Both the position numbers and the translations under genes were made by a program. From assembly GCA_020080175.1 (NCBI GenBank), contig JAGHQL010000193.1, positions 1 through 47,901 on the forward strand: a DNA stretch of 47,901 nt. The letters are read 5' to 3'. The DNA is from Glutinoglossum americanum (Eukaryota; Ascomycota; Geoglossomycetes; Geoglossales; Geoglossaceae). The notes under the pieces were generated by a model, which had not been told where the DNA came from, made no database searches, and worked only from the letters and a program-made list of their open reading frames with translations. Below, piece after piece: positions 29,230 to 40,989 of this stretch. Each line of letters starts with the position of its first letter. Positions within the stretch are counted from its first letter, which is position 1.

Positions 29230-31954
29230 AGATCCTATCCATGAGTTGGGGATGTCTTTTGTGCGGAAGAGCAAGCCTCTCACTCGGTTATAAAACGAGA
29301 TATTTGTGTCTTGCACCTAGAGAAGAGATACAGCCCCATTCGCCACACTAGCAATGAGTCAAGCGTATCCACCAAAAGTACATGCTGGCTACATTGTGAG
29401 CAGGGCAAACCAATTCGCTGACGAGCGGAAAAATTCGCCCAACCGGGAATGCACGCACCGATTCGGCCTCCTATTGGTCAACCCGATCGCCAAGCTTACC
29501 GGCCTGTTGGTTGACTGTATCGCCGCACGTTTCGCCCCTTGACCCACTACGCAAGGCCCCAGTCGGAAACTCTGGATAGCAAAAAAACAAATTAAAAAAC
29601 TCCCCAACGCCACCAGTTTGCCATCAAGTTCGGTGTTCGGAATTATCGGCTGGCGGCCTTTAGTTCTCAGTTTTGGCTGCGGCCCAACCAGTGTTGATCA
29701 ACTTTCAGGACCGCCCTCGGCCTTTCCGTTCAAAGCTGCAACATTATTTCTCCCACTACCGGGTAGACGACGTATACCTCACGAAATCACTAGTTTACTA
29801 GGCACCTTTGCTAGCAGTACAATCGGGGACTATCAACAAGAAAGACCTTGGTTCCCGCAGTATTCCCGTAGGACCTATTTCCGCTACGTTATTTTCCCTA
29901 GGAACTATCTTCCGCTGTGAGCCCAATTCCCATGGCAGCACAACTCTCCCAGACTGAACGCAACCACCACTCTGGAAGAAACCAATCTTGAATGCCCGCC
30001 GACCGAACATGAATATCGATTGGTCGAAGTTGCTCTAGGTAGTTTTCCGGCATTCCACCCGCTAGAACGCTTGAAGACATCAGCAAGGTAAGTGGTAAAG
30101 CCTTGCTCGCCATCCTAGGGCATTTCTACGGACACCAGCCGTTAGTACATAACGAGTATTAACAAGCTCAAATGACCCAGATATAAAGACAACCCCTACC
30201 TAACATATGGGACCGATGGGACTCCCGAGAACTAGCCCAGTTCCCCCCAATAGTGAACAGTCGTCCTTGAGCTCCGCGGGCTTAACGAGAGGGACAGCCT
30301 TAGGTCTTGCAAGCCGTGAGCCATAACCCCTAAGAAGAAGCCCTTTGTTCTGGAATCCTAAAGCACTACTGACAGTTTCACTCCGTCTATTAGTGGTCAT
30401 TTACTACTGCCAAATCAGGGGTATACTACCTCAGCCATTCATCAACATTTAACCTTAGGCATCGTTCTATGCTCGGGTGCACTTGCCTGCACGAGTGGCA
30501 GTGTTCCAGACTGGTGTTCCACTGCTTCCTTGAAAATCAGACAGAACCTGTCATCGTCATGGAGTGAGACGTCGCGTTCGGAAGATGGATCATTTCTATC
30601 CATGCTAAGCTTGATACTAGGCCTTCCTATTGTGGCAACGTCCTAAGTGATCCTCAAAGGTGCCATGCGAGGTTCTGGGCGCTGGTTCTCGGAGCCTGAT
30701 GGCATTGCAGTCTGATGCAGCAACAAGGAGTTTCCAGAGAACTTAAATCTGCTGCAGGGTGTGGGCTCGAGGGTCGTGGTCCCGATGAAGAATAAGAAAC
30801 TAGCACGGGTGCTGAGACCCAATAAAGAAGCTGAAGCACGCGGCGAATGCCTCCGGCCGGCCACGTCATCCTGCAACACACGCAACACGACAGCATTTGC
30901 CGCTTTCTGGGCAGCATAACAAGCACCTAAGAGAAGTCGCAGAGAGGTCGTAGAGGAGAAGAAACGGCTTGCAGTCGAGATTGCGCAAGCTCTAGAGTAA
31001 AGGACAAGATAACTAGCAAATTCCTGGACTCGAAAACACTTCACGATTGTATTTTGCTTATACACATGATAACGCTTGCAAGTCCACCCAATAAATATGG
31101 GTGTGGTATTAGTAGGTCCCGTTAATACATACCTAGGGGCAACCAGGAAGCAGTGGCGGGATCTAGCCATGAAAACGGCCCGAATGATGAACCTACAGGA
31201 ATCCCCAAGATTCCGGCCCGGCCGGTGACCTGGGATGAGGATATGGACCCCATCCTCACCATTATAGGTACTACTAATTCGCTCGTTTTGCTAGTGATCC
31301 GGTCAGGGGCCTTGCAACAGATGAGGCATTCTAAGGGCAAGTTCTGCTGCCGCGGCCACGAATTCTCAAAGAGCATCCAGCCCGTAGTCGATATTTTTCG
31401 CAAGTCTGAAAAGCCTGCCGATGAATCGTGTTGGGCGCAACTGCTTCTTCCGATTACAACTGTCAAGCACCCGCCAGGCATCATATCAGAGGGAATCTCT
31501 TGCTCCGCTCGGAAGACCGGGATAAAAAAAATCCTGGTGTTGATAGTTCGAGAAACCCTAGCCTCCGCTGACGCTGGGCGCACGCAATTCGATACATCGC
31601 ACACTGGGACAGACGATCGATTTCATTCGTGACTGCGTAATTAAGATACAAGAAAACCCGATTACCATAACCGCAGCCGCTGTGCGGCCGTAAATCCCTC
31701 TAGAGTCCTAAAAAACCCAAAAAAAAATACATAAATACTAAGTGAAGAAAGGCGCGCGAAGAAGGGTTGCAAGCCGTAAGGTTCCGGTAAGAAAAGCCGG
31801 ATTAGAAAATAACGACTGTGGGAGAGACGCTGTTTCCTCTCTCGGAGTCAGTTCGTATGGTGTATACTACAGTAATGAGGTCAAAAGCCTTAGTGCGCTT
31901 GCGAAAACGACCCCATCGGAATTTTCGCAAAAAGCTGCATGAAGGCTCAATGGC
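29230..31954. other. 2.7-kb gene-poor region
   Basis: Open frames up to about 175 codons exist on both strands (30643-31170 minus, 31153-31632 plus, 31122-31604 minus). They overlap one another and show no motif. On the plus strand about 30787-31000 a lysine/arginine-rich helical reading (for example KRSRREVVEEKKRLAVEI) is interrupted by a stop and may be a trace of a decayed gene. Nothing firmer can be supported. Confidence 0.4.
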
Positions 31955-32435
31955 CTAGTTATTGCCGCTCGAGGCGGGTAGTTTTGCGAACAAGGACGTA
32001 TTAGCAGCAACCGGGCTCTCGCACTGAGTGCCCGCGGCCATCTCCCACATATCCAGCTCGTTCTTCTCTCCGTAGAGGACATAGAGCTTCTTGTGCTCGA
32101 GCATGAAGCGCCTCCGCAGGTTGAACTCCCGCCCGAGACGGTCTAGCTTCACGACGCCGGTCTTCACGCCCGCTTTGTTGTCGACCTCATTCAGAGGAAT
32201 TCTCATGCGATTTCGCCACCGGGGGATGTTGAGCTCGATGAAATTTGCGCCTGCTGGGATTTTAACATCGTTCGGTGGGATTAATGACAGAGGCCCTACC
32301 ATCCAGTTCTTCGTCTTTCCAAAGCCTCAGCGTGTGTTTGGTCGCATCGTATACAGCTAAGCAATTGCTGTTCTCCTGGCTGCTGTCGGAGCGATGAGTG
32401 TCCCTTTGCACGACTTGGGGTGGGGCAGCCTGCAT
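31955..32435 (-). CDS. Small orphan gene, two exons (143 residues)
   Basis: From ATG 32435 the frame reads MQAAPPQVVQRDTHRSD, then CLAVYDATKHTLRLWKDEEL. A GT at 32299 and AG at 32252-32251 define a 49-nt intron in phase (an AG three bases earlier also fits). The second exon then reads GANFIELNIPRWRNRMRIPL, the basic LGREFNLRRRFMLEHKK, LYVLYGEKNELDMWEMAA, and ends SSGNN at 31955. No family is recognised and no membrane segment is seen. Even composition and a correct-phase intron favour a real small protein. The alternative is one frameshift, in which case the reading IPPNDVKIPAGANF would be coding. Confidence 0.45.
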
Positions 32436-33404
32436 GGGGTACTCGGGCGGTGTTTAGGTGCAATGGCGCTTTGAGGAAATCCGATTTACGGTGTAGTTGA
32501 TGCGATTTGTGGGGGTATTCAAACTAGTTTTTCGCGGAAACCTCGGTCGGACTCGCGCAAAGGATGATGGGGTTTTATAGACTCAGCGGTAGGGGCCGCC
32601 TCGCATAGTAGCCTTACTACCTAGCCATGACAGGAGTGAACCCCAGCGCGTGATTCAACCTCGCATGTCCCTACTAAATTCAATTGGCTGCGGTGGCTCC
32701 ACAAGCATCCTCAAGGAATATCAGCCTTTCAAGGACGACCACGCCGGTTTCAACCATGACAACGCAAGCAGCCATCCGAGACACCTCCCATTCCCCCAAG
32801 TGGGGCAGAGCTGTCGCATAAATAACCCTCCCTTTTATAAGTCATCAGTCATATACAAGGTGCACCGCCGTTCAGCTGTAGCGAGAAGGGAGTGGTCGGC
32901 GACGCTTTATTTTCAGCTCAGGGATCGATTTGAAAGCCTGAGGCTAGGCCTTCTCGCACATCCAGATGGGGCGATGTTAGTTATTACGAGGACGCCACCA
33001 AAGGCCCGCAGTGCTACCATCCGTGATCTGTTTGGTCGCCCGCTTATTCGACCACAATTGCTTTTTTTATGTCAACCCCTCTCGTTGCGCCTCTTTCCTG
33101 ATTAGGCCGCCGAGATGCATGAAGGACTATTCGGTTCTTCCCGCGCCCCAAAGGCAGAATCCGTGCGCAAGAGCCTCAGCCTCGTGCGCGCCGGTTTGTG
33201 CCTTCCCCCCAGGACCCCAGGACCCCAGGAATATGCTTTTAAGCTCACGCGAGGTCATCCATTGGGAATGGAGGCGAACGGGAACTTACACCAACATCCC
33301 CACAAGCACCACATTAACCAAACATTTCTTAGCCCTCATGTTGCCATCAGCGGCTGGTGACGTGATTCAACCCCTCCCAGCCAGCGAGGGTTCTCGGAAT
33401 CCAG
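32436..33404. other. Intergenic, no gene recognised
   Basis: Open frames such as 32650-33105 (plus) and 33011-33526 (plus) have no motifs. The second overlaps the patatin pseudogene in another frame. A short CCAGGACCCCAGGACCCCAGG duplication lies near 33208-33231. Confidence 0.4.
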
Positions 33405-34930
33405 GAGGTGCTGAACACCTGGGATCTCCACAGCGTGCGAAATCTGTCGAGATCCTGCCTCAAAGCACGATCCTCTGTTTAGGTTTGCGCCCCTTGCTTG
33501 CCCCTTACGTGCTCCTGGCATCCTAAACACCCCTTGCCTCAGAGGCTAATCTTTTGAAGATGGCGGCGGCATCAAAGGGTACTCCTCCCTCCTGATATTA
33601 AAGGTTTTAATGGAGGAAATCTACAATATTCTCTACCCTCAGCGAGCAGCCGCTGTTGCAGATGGCTTCGGTGCGGACCCTTACACGACTTTCGACACGC
33701 GCTATTCTGCTAATACAAAGCTGAAGCACCTGGTCATGAGGAGGCTCCAAAACCTCCTATGCCTCGTCCTCGGGACTTTTTCGAATACATTTTTGGCACA
33801 AGCAGTGGAGGGTAATTAATCATTGACCTTTGCCAAAATGATACGGGTGAGCTAATGTGTAATCTAGGTTGGTCGCCTTGATGCTCGGAAGGCTCAAAAT
33901 GAATGTGGATGAATGCATTGAGGCGTTCGAAACTTTAGGCGATGAAATCTTTGGCCATCCCCGGTGGCGACATATCAGACAAATCAAGTTGCCCTTCCTC
34001 TGGTGGCCCCGATCAAAGTACAACAAGGATAAATTTGAGCGCGTCATCCAGGGGTTTGTCGACAAATATGAGCCCCGGCGACGTGGCGATCCAGCTGGAA
34101 GCGACCATCTTCCCGTTAGAGATCGCTGCAAAACGTAGGCGCGGTGCCCCAACTCAGTAGCTGTCCCTTTACTAAGACCTGTTTCTAGTGGAGTTGTAGG
34201 TGTTATAGAAGATAAGGAAGGCGCTCGACCGTACCTATTCCGCAGTTATAACCACATTTACCCTGGCACTTCGACAGTGCTTAACCCTGGCCCTGCAACG
34301 AACGTACTGATTGCTAAAGTCGCACGTGCGACTACTGCGGCGCCAACCTACTTCCAACATGCCGACCTTCGCGGTGAGAAATTTGTCGATGGAGGCCTGG
34401 GGAACAACAACCCAAGTTGGATCGCATACTTCGAGGTATCGAATCTGCATAAACTCCATCGCCGAACTTGGCGAGCAGCGCACCAGCTCGTTGGGCAAAC
34501 TCCCGCATCACCTCAGGAGCAGCAGGTCAATGCTGTCGGCGCACTCGTCAGCATTGGCACCGGCAAAACCAGACCGGCAAGGCTCGTCGGTCCTGCAGGC
34601 ATCAGCAGATACGTAGGCTACGCACGACTCACGCGGAAGATGGCGACAAACTCCGAGGAGATCCACCGACGCATGGTGAGTGTGATAGAAGATAACGGCG
34701 CTCACTACTACCGCCTCAACGTGCAGACAGGCTTGGACGGTATCAAACTGGATGAGTGGAAAACGTCAAGAGATGCCGAGGGCAACACCGTCAACGTCAC
34801 GCTTCGAAACATCGAAGCGCAAACTCGAGCCTACCTCCAGAGTCCGGGAGTGATGGACGATATAAGGGCATGCGCCAGGACGCTTATCCAGCTACGAAAC
34901 GCGGCAAATCCACCCATGAACACTTTATAG
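33405..34930 (+). pseudogene. Patatin-like phospholipase, frameshifted
   Basis: A patatin domain is readable in order but in several frames. Upstream is TWDLHSVRNLSRSCLKAR, then ILCL and, after a 77-nt intron (33483-33559), DGGGIKGYSSLLILKVLMEE, the oxyanion-hole loop. Next come YPQRAAAVADGFGADPYTTF and, one frame over, PPMPRPRDFFEYIFGTSSGG with the GxSxG nucleophile serine. A 56-nt intron (33812-33867) leads into LVALMLGRLKMNVDECIEAF. The C-terminal frame (to 34930) holds ARATTAAPTYFQHAD and the catalytic-dyad Asp in VDGGLGNNNPS. At least three 1-nt-type frame changes (near 33475, 33720 and 34090) separate these parts. The family hydrolyses acyl lipids and in fungi is often fused to NLR-type domains; no such domain follows. 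A run of about 15 A bases sits just after the stop. Confidence 0.8.
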
Positions 34931-37900
34931 CAGCTTCAAAAAAAAAAAAAAAACGGACGGATTGTCAGCTATATTCGCGGGTCGCCCTTGACCACATGTA
35001 AGAAACATCTCGGTCCGGTATTTTCGGGATAAACGGCCAAAAGGAGTTTCACGGCGTTACAGGCGGCGTATTCACCACCAACCATGATTTGCGACATCCA
35101 ATTGGGCATTTTGGGTCCTCGAGGGCCTCGCGGCGCCTTTTTTTCCGGCTGTACAAGCACTCTAGGGAGGAACTTCTTCACCGCGCGGACTTGTTTCTAG
35201 ATTGCAAATAGACGGGTTTTTGGGATTTGTATGTATGATTATACTTTTGTCACATTAGTTTTGCAGTGTACCACCAAAGCGGGCAGCCTCTACAGTAGTT
35301 ACTAAGTCACGAGTTCGCACTCCTGTAAAATCTTTGGTGGAGTCGTCCCGCAAGTGCGGTGAGGTTTTTGACCCCAGACTTCTATGCGGGGTGGGTCGGA
35401 CTCGGCGATGGGGGAAACGGGTCCTGCTCCCGGAGGCGCCTGTGTTACCCCACCAATTGCCTAATTAGCGCGGGATTCTGCGTGCAGGCCACCAATCATC
35501 CGAGGAGTGGTAAATGAGACTAAATAATCGACGCTTCCGGAGAAGGGTACTCTGGACGAGGCGTACGCCAAACTGTTTCAGTTCATTCCTTGCTGGTGAT
35601 TCGTCCGCGCAACCCCGATTGTTTAAAACGCCAAGGGAAACTTCCGCCGGATAAAGTCAACGCATTGGGGAAGAATCGTCTAGGCAGGCAGCGTGAAGAA
35701 TGCCGGAATGAGGATACAAGCACCGGGTCATGCGTCTTGATGCGCTTTCTCGGAACTCCGAAGGGTCGGTACCAAGACTCTCGACCCCATGTTGTGCAGG
35801 TAATAAAAGCGGGAAGCTTTTGGACGACCACACCAAAAATATCACCGGCGAGCGTCCAAACACTTCCCGCATCCTCCTGTAGATAATTGGCTCGTGGAAT
35901 GCAAGTCAGCGGGGCGGGAGCCCATAATACATTGCATGTTGCATGCGAATGGCTACCCCTATTTTATTTTATTTTTTTCTGACCAAAAGGCGGTGGACCT
36001 TTGGAGATGCTCTCTCCCGGGGAGAGAGGCTTTCTAAGGACCCTAATTGGCGGAGCTGTAGGACTGGGGTTTTAAGGCGAAGGTGGTTTTCAAACGGTGT
36101 AGAAGATCCCTGACCTCCTGCGATTTCCCTCTGCCTCAGTGCTTCGTCCAAAGACGACCCTGTAGAAGGCTGCGAGGTTGGGGCGATAAGTCAGGGCGTC
36201 GGTTATGTCGTGTTTTCGGCCAAGGCGTAGGATATTGTCGCTTAGCCTTGCATGGCATGGCAAAAGTCCTTTCGAGTCACAGCCTCGCGGGCTCGACCAC
36301 CAACCGGCCTAGAATAAGTCCTAGTACTGTGGAGGGTATTTTTATGCCTGCGAGCAGGCTCTTATATGACATTAATACCGGCTAGCTTGTGAAGTTAGCC
36401 CAATTCTTCTACATAGGCTAGCTGATTATCCTGCAATCAATTAAGCTCCTTCATATGCTCTGCTTGGCTCACATAACTTAATTTCAATACCATTTAGATA
36501 GTTGTGGACTGTACTGTATTGGGGAACCAGTAGCCCTAACCTCGATACGCAATTGCATTGTGTCAGAGTCCATATAGTGCTACGGGTGCTCAAGATGAAT
36601 GAGACAGATGGTGGCAGAAGTTGAAAGCTTAAGAAGGGGCTCTGGGTTAGAGATAGTGCCAGGCAGTGAGTGGTTAACCCGTGCGATACGAGGAATATTA
36701 TAATATGCTGCGTCACTGTTATGGTATGACCCGTTAGCTGGGATAAGATTTTTATAGCAAGGTATCGAGTTCCTTTTGAGCTCAGTGATTAGGACAACTA
36801 GATTCAGAAGATTAGGCCATCCGATGAAGCCTAATAGTGATTTCTTAAGAGCTGTTGTAGTGTGGTGGCGTCATGGAGGTCTTGACCAGACGATGTGTGT
36901 TCGGGTGTACTTTACTCCCCGTCTAGCTACATTGAAAAGTTTACTTCTGGTAGAAAGTCTGCCCCCATCATATGCCAATTTTGGTGCTCTGTTTGAGCAC
37001 TCGGAGGCCCAACCATGCTGCCTGTTCCGCGCTCTTCTCTACTTGATGGGCGCTGGAAGCAATGATGTGGTTGAGGGCTAACCCCTTCTCCGTCACACGG
37101 TGACCTGCATCACAAGGCCTTGACCCGAAACACGCTTCTCCTCACGATCGTTCTTGCAACTAATGACTAATTTAATTGACTCTATCTGCTGTGTTGCTTT
37201 CCGACCCCTCATCCGTTTATTCCGTTCAGCAATAAAGTCTACGATTGTAGCACTTCTCATATATGAAGCCATATAACAATTCTATTCCTATTCTTTATAT
37301 GCTCCCGCATATTTAAAGTAGCAACTAGTGTCTAATTATCACTACGTTCTACGCATTAGCGGTGGTTATTCTCTCCGCCGTGCACATAACATGAAGTAGA
37401 CCCTCCTGATTATATTTCTAGATTAAAATTAAATTGAGTGACCGGTCTTGACACCGGCGTTTTTGGCAACGCTACCGGCATTTTTGGTAATGCCATTGGT
37501 TTTCTAGTTGAACGATCACTCCATGCGGTTGCAATAGTTGCGCAGTCAACGTTCGCAATTGAGAAGTCAATAATACAAAATTACCGTGGGGTCAATATAC
37601 GTGAATTCTTCAGGCTCGGCTCCTTGATGATATATGTTATATCCACTATTCTCGAAGTTAGCTAGCCCATATTGGTAGAATACTCTGAAGTACTGCCTGG
37701 GGTTTAGCGGGTGCCTTTACCTTAGTCTTAGCAATATATGGCTCCAGCCTATCCAGAACCGTTAGGGTTGCGAAAAACAGCTAGCCGAGAAATACACCTC
37801 GAAGCCACAGCCATAGCTAGACCTACAAACGCGCAGCTTGCAGGAGCTGGCTTGTTGCGAAGTTGCGAGCTCATAAAATAGAATCCGGTGGCATTACGAG

Positions 37901-38537
37901 GGCTACAAGTGGCATTACCAAACACACCGGCGGCAATACTGGTCCCCTAAATGAATTACCTCGCATCGTTTTGTTGGGTTGATAATGCTTTTAGTCGATT
38001 GGCGCAAATGCTCTGTATTCCTCAACAGGTAGCTATGTATGAGCAGTAGAGCAGACCGATATAAAAATCCAGACGCCGAGGTTCCATCTTTGCCACCTCA
38101 AGACCTCACTTCCCTCAATACTGCTGTCTCATAGCCCGACTGGATTCGCGTTCAGCCACTCCGAGTCTCAGATGTGACTCGCCGTCGCCGCTATTAGTGA
38201 GCATGCTCAGTGGTCGCTGAACACCAATAGAGTGTTGAAGTTGAAATTGAGACGCAAACCAATCGGTTACCGGTGACACGGAATAGGAGCACACCAATTT
38301 CCGCTAGCCCCTATTTGGTCGGCTTGGCACCCAACGCCCAACAAGAATTCTTCTCTACGCTCACTTAGCAACTACTCTCTGTACTTAATCAATTGAAGCA
38401 ATGCCTATAGAACGTCTACTATACATGTAATCTTCAATATCCAACTCTTTATGGCAGGATGAAGGGATATAGGTGGGCGGTACGACCAAAGCTTAACCAA
38501 ACGCAGAGCTCAGTTGAGCAAACTTTGACACTAGGCC
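34931..38537. other. 3.6-kb gene-poor region
   Basis: Contains a poly-A run (about 34938-34953) and small ORFs without motifs. The minus-strand frame 35181-34969 (MPNWMSQIMVGGEYAACNAV) looks protein-like but starts at GTG and matches nothing I know. The plus-strand frame at 37438-37665 has a duplicated G-V/I-FGNATG unit. No gene is supportable. Confidence 0.4.
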
Positions 38538-39258
38538 CGGGCTTTTCTCTGCTATGATAAAGATAACGATCCGGAGGATGCTGGACCGTATATGTGGACA
38601 GTTTTCTTCAAAGTCGACGGCGAGACTACTGTCGTTAACACCAACGGGCCCGATTCGACATGTTTACAAGGCCCGCCAACCATGGTACTGTGAAGGTCTA
38701 AGTTCGTCTGGCAGGTAGAAGGACAATTGGATTAAGCAGGTCGTGGGTGCGGTAAGCAAGCTACCCCTGCAAAGAGAATGACTAATAACTACTTCCATAG
38801 CATAGAAATCACCTCCATAGTACCTACCAAGAAACCGCGGCGACTTGCTAAATACCGACATGGACGAAAGTGATGATGTTGCCGTCCCCGCCATCATAGG
38901 CTAATACCAAACTATTATGAAACCTATCCCCTTTACAACACCTATCGGTCCACTTATCAAAGCTGGCGGTCAGATCGGCTGCATCATCGTGCTTTTGGAA
39001 AAGGGCAAGCCCCTTTTTGAAGCTATCGCCCACGGCCACGAGACTCTTGACGGCAGCGTGCGCACTAAACTCAACGAAGCCATGGCCCCCGCCTCTCTCA
39101 CCCGACCTCACTGAGGAGGACGTCAACAGGCTTAGCGGTGAGACCGGCCCTGCGGTGGAAGCAGCCATTAGGTCCTCTGCGACCACAGTCGACTGGGTTT
39201 TCGGATGGGGAATATGGACGACAAAAGGTCCGTATTAGCATCTAATCGGATTGGAACA
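38538..39258 (+). pseudogene. Decayed gene of unnamed family
   Basis: Protein-like segments occur in order on the plus strand. The first is FLCYDKDNDPEDAGPYMWTV then FFKVDGETTVVNTNGPD. It is followed by a likely intron ending at CTAAT...CCATAG (about 38785-38801). In another frame come NTDMDESDDVAVPAIIG, an in-frame TAA, then YQTIMKPIPFTTPIGPLIK and GGQIGCIIVLLEKGKPLFEA. A further frame gives SPDLTEEDVNRLSGETGPAV and TTVDWVFGWG, ending GNMDDK. I believe these belong to one fungal protein family with a conserved LCYDK...WTVFFKVDG start and a Trp/Gly-rich end, but I cannot name its function. At least one stop and two frame changes make it non-functional. Confidence 0.5.
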
Positions 39259-39310
39259 AGCAATATAATAATTATGTTACACATCAGCCAGCATATTGCA
39301 AAGTTGGTAA

Positions 39311-39565
39311 AGTATATTGTACCCTGTCAGCTTTTGTATCTAGAGTGTATTATGTTATAAAAACAGTAGAATACATAGTACATTAACACGATTAATAGAT
39401 CTACGTATTAAAAATAATAGAGTACAATGTACCCTATCAGCTTTTGTATCTAGAGAATATTTGCTATAAAATCAATGGAATATGTAGTACATTGACCTGA
39501 TTTGTAGGTCTATGTACTAAAAGTGATAAGGTACATTGTATTTTATTAGCTTTGATGTTTAAGAG
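39311..39565 (+). repeat. AT-rich tandem repeat, about 110-bp unit
   Basis: Unit 1 starts at 39311 and unit 2 at 39421 (period 110). A partial, more diverged third unit starts near 39529. Conserved landmarks are GTACCCTGTCAGC / GTACCCTATCAGC, CTTTTGTATCTAGAG, AGTACATTAAC / AGTACATTGAC, and TCTACGTA / TCTATGTA. Differences are largely A/T changes. The sequence is very AT-rich compared with neighbouring genes. Confidence 0.85.
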
Positions 39566-40989
39566 AAAATATAAAGTAGAAGTATCGTATAAGTTACTTA
39601 ACTGACTACAAAAAATACTAATCGTTTTCTTCATCTGAAGACTCTACAACTTCACAACTTTTTATTTTTTAGGTGAAGAGTGTGAACATTTGTCTACATA
39701 AGGCGTAGCAGGAAGCAGCGTAAGTGTAAGTCCTCTAGCCTGTTTCGACGGAGTAAGAAACTTGTCATGTGTAGGCTTTGTAAGATCTTGATGGAGAGTT
39801 TCAAATGGAAGAAGAGGAGCATTGGCAAAGGAACGATATTCAAAATAATGAAGAACATAAGGAGTAAAAATGGCTAATGCCTCACGAAAGGCAGGTAATG
39901 TGATACCCAAGCTTTGAAGGAATGCAAGATTAGGAGCAAGGTGTTTCTCTTTAGGCAGAGCGATCCCGCAGGCGCCAATGTCGCAGCCATCCCATTCAGT
40001 CAGCGCTGGGATAACGAAGGCTCGTGGGAGGTATTTGGTTATATCGCTGCTACTGTTATCCCGCGACCCCCTCGTCCATGCTTCGACGAGCTGAAGGGAA
40101 GATTGCGGAGCTTGAGGCGGCGACAGCCAAGGATAGCGGCCGCATTGCCAAGTTAGAGGGTGCGCAGGCTAGAGATAGCGGCTATACTTCGCATTTGGAG
40201 GTGGGGCTACAGGGTGAACGTATGGAGCTGTTGGAAACAGTTGGCCGCAATGATGCACCGGAACGCCGCCGCGACGAGAAAACGTCAAAGCTTCAAGGCC
40301 GGGAGGGTGCAGCTCTGTTACGGCACCGCACCCGCTGATTTTGTACTTAAGGGCAGGTTTAACCTAGTTTCCGCGACTTGCATGCAGATTGCATGGCAGA
40401 ATTTCTCCTACACATCACTTCGTCCCCAGCCAGTTAGTTCTCATCAGGTGGCATTGTGGCGAAAAAAAAATATATTCGAGTTGCTTGCTCTTCCTACCGT
40501 AGGCAAATTGAAATGCCAGTAACGATGCCAGGCTGCTTTGGGACTCGGCCAAGAAGCGTGGCTGCAGGTGGCGCAAATCTAGGCCAGACCTGGGCGGGAG
40601 GCCCGCTACTTTGTCTCAACCTCGGGTTCATAGTTTGCCCGTCTGATGTCTCAATCCACGCCAAGTATCGAGCTGAAAAAAAGCTGACCAGCGATCTCAT
40701 GGGATGCACGCCACATCGTAGTTGCTTTTCAGGTAAATGAATGAAATCCGGTCAAGTCGCAGCCACCTTATCGGTTCGTTACATCGCGGTCTTTAGCTCG
40801 CCCTACATTGAAGAACCGTATCTCGACTAGCCCCTATCGCGTAGAATCCTGCGTAACAACCATGATTACTTCCTCTAAGGGTACTTATGCCACTTGGATA
40901 TCGCGAAGCTCCCAGGATTTTTCACAAATCTCCAAGTGGGCCAATAAGAGAGAAGTCAAAAAAATCATTACGAAAATCCCAGCAACGCC
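39566..40989. other. Intergenic with small coding-like fragments
   Basis: The minus frame 39910-39662 (REALAIFTPYVLHYFEYR, SFANAPLLPFETLHQDL) and the plus frames around 39950-40338 (SQRWDNEGSWEVFGYIAATV; then a coiled-coil-like KIAELEAATAKDSGRIAKLE) look protein-like but are short and in different frames. They may be ends of decayed genes or mobile elements. I cannot name either. Confidence 0.4.

Noticed and set aside
30643-31632. ORFs of 159-175 codons on both strands
   Set aside because: Long but mutually overlapping on opposite strands, with no domain, no intron logic and no family resemblance. Not reported as genes.
34937-34953. Poly-A run after the patatin remnant as proof of retroposition
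   Set aside because: The remnant keeps two recognisable introns, so it is not a processed copy. The A-run is probably simple sequence.
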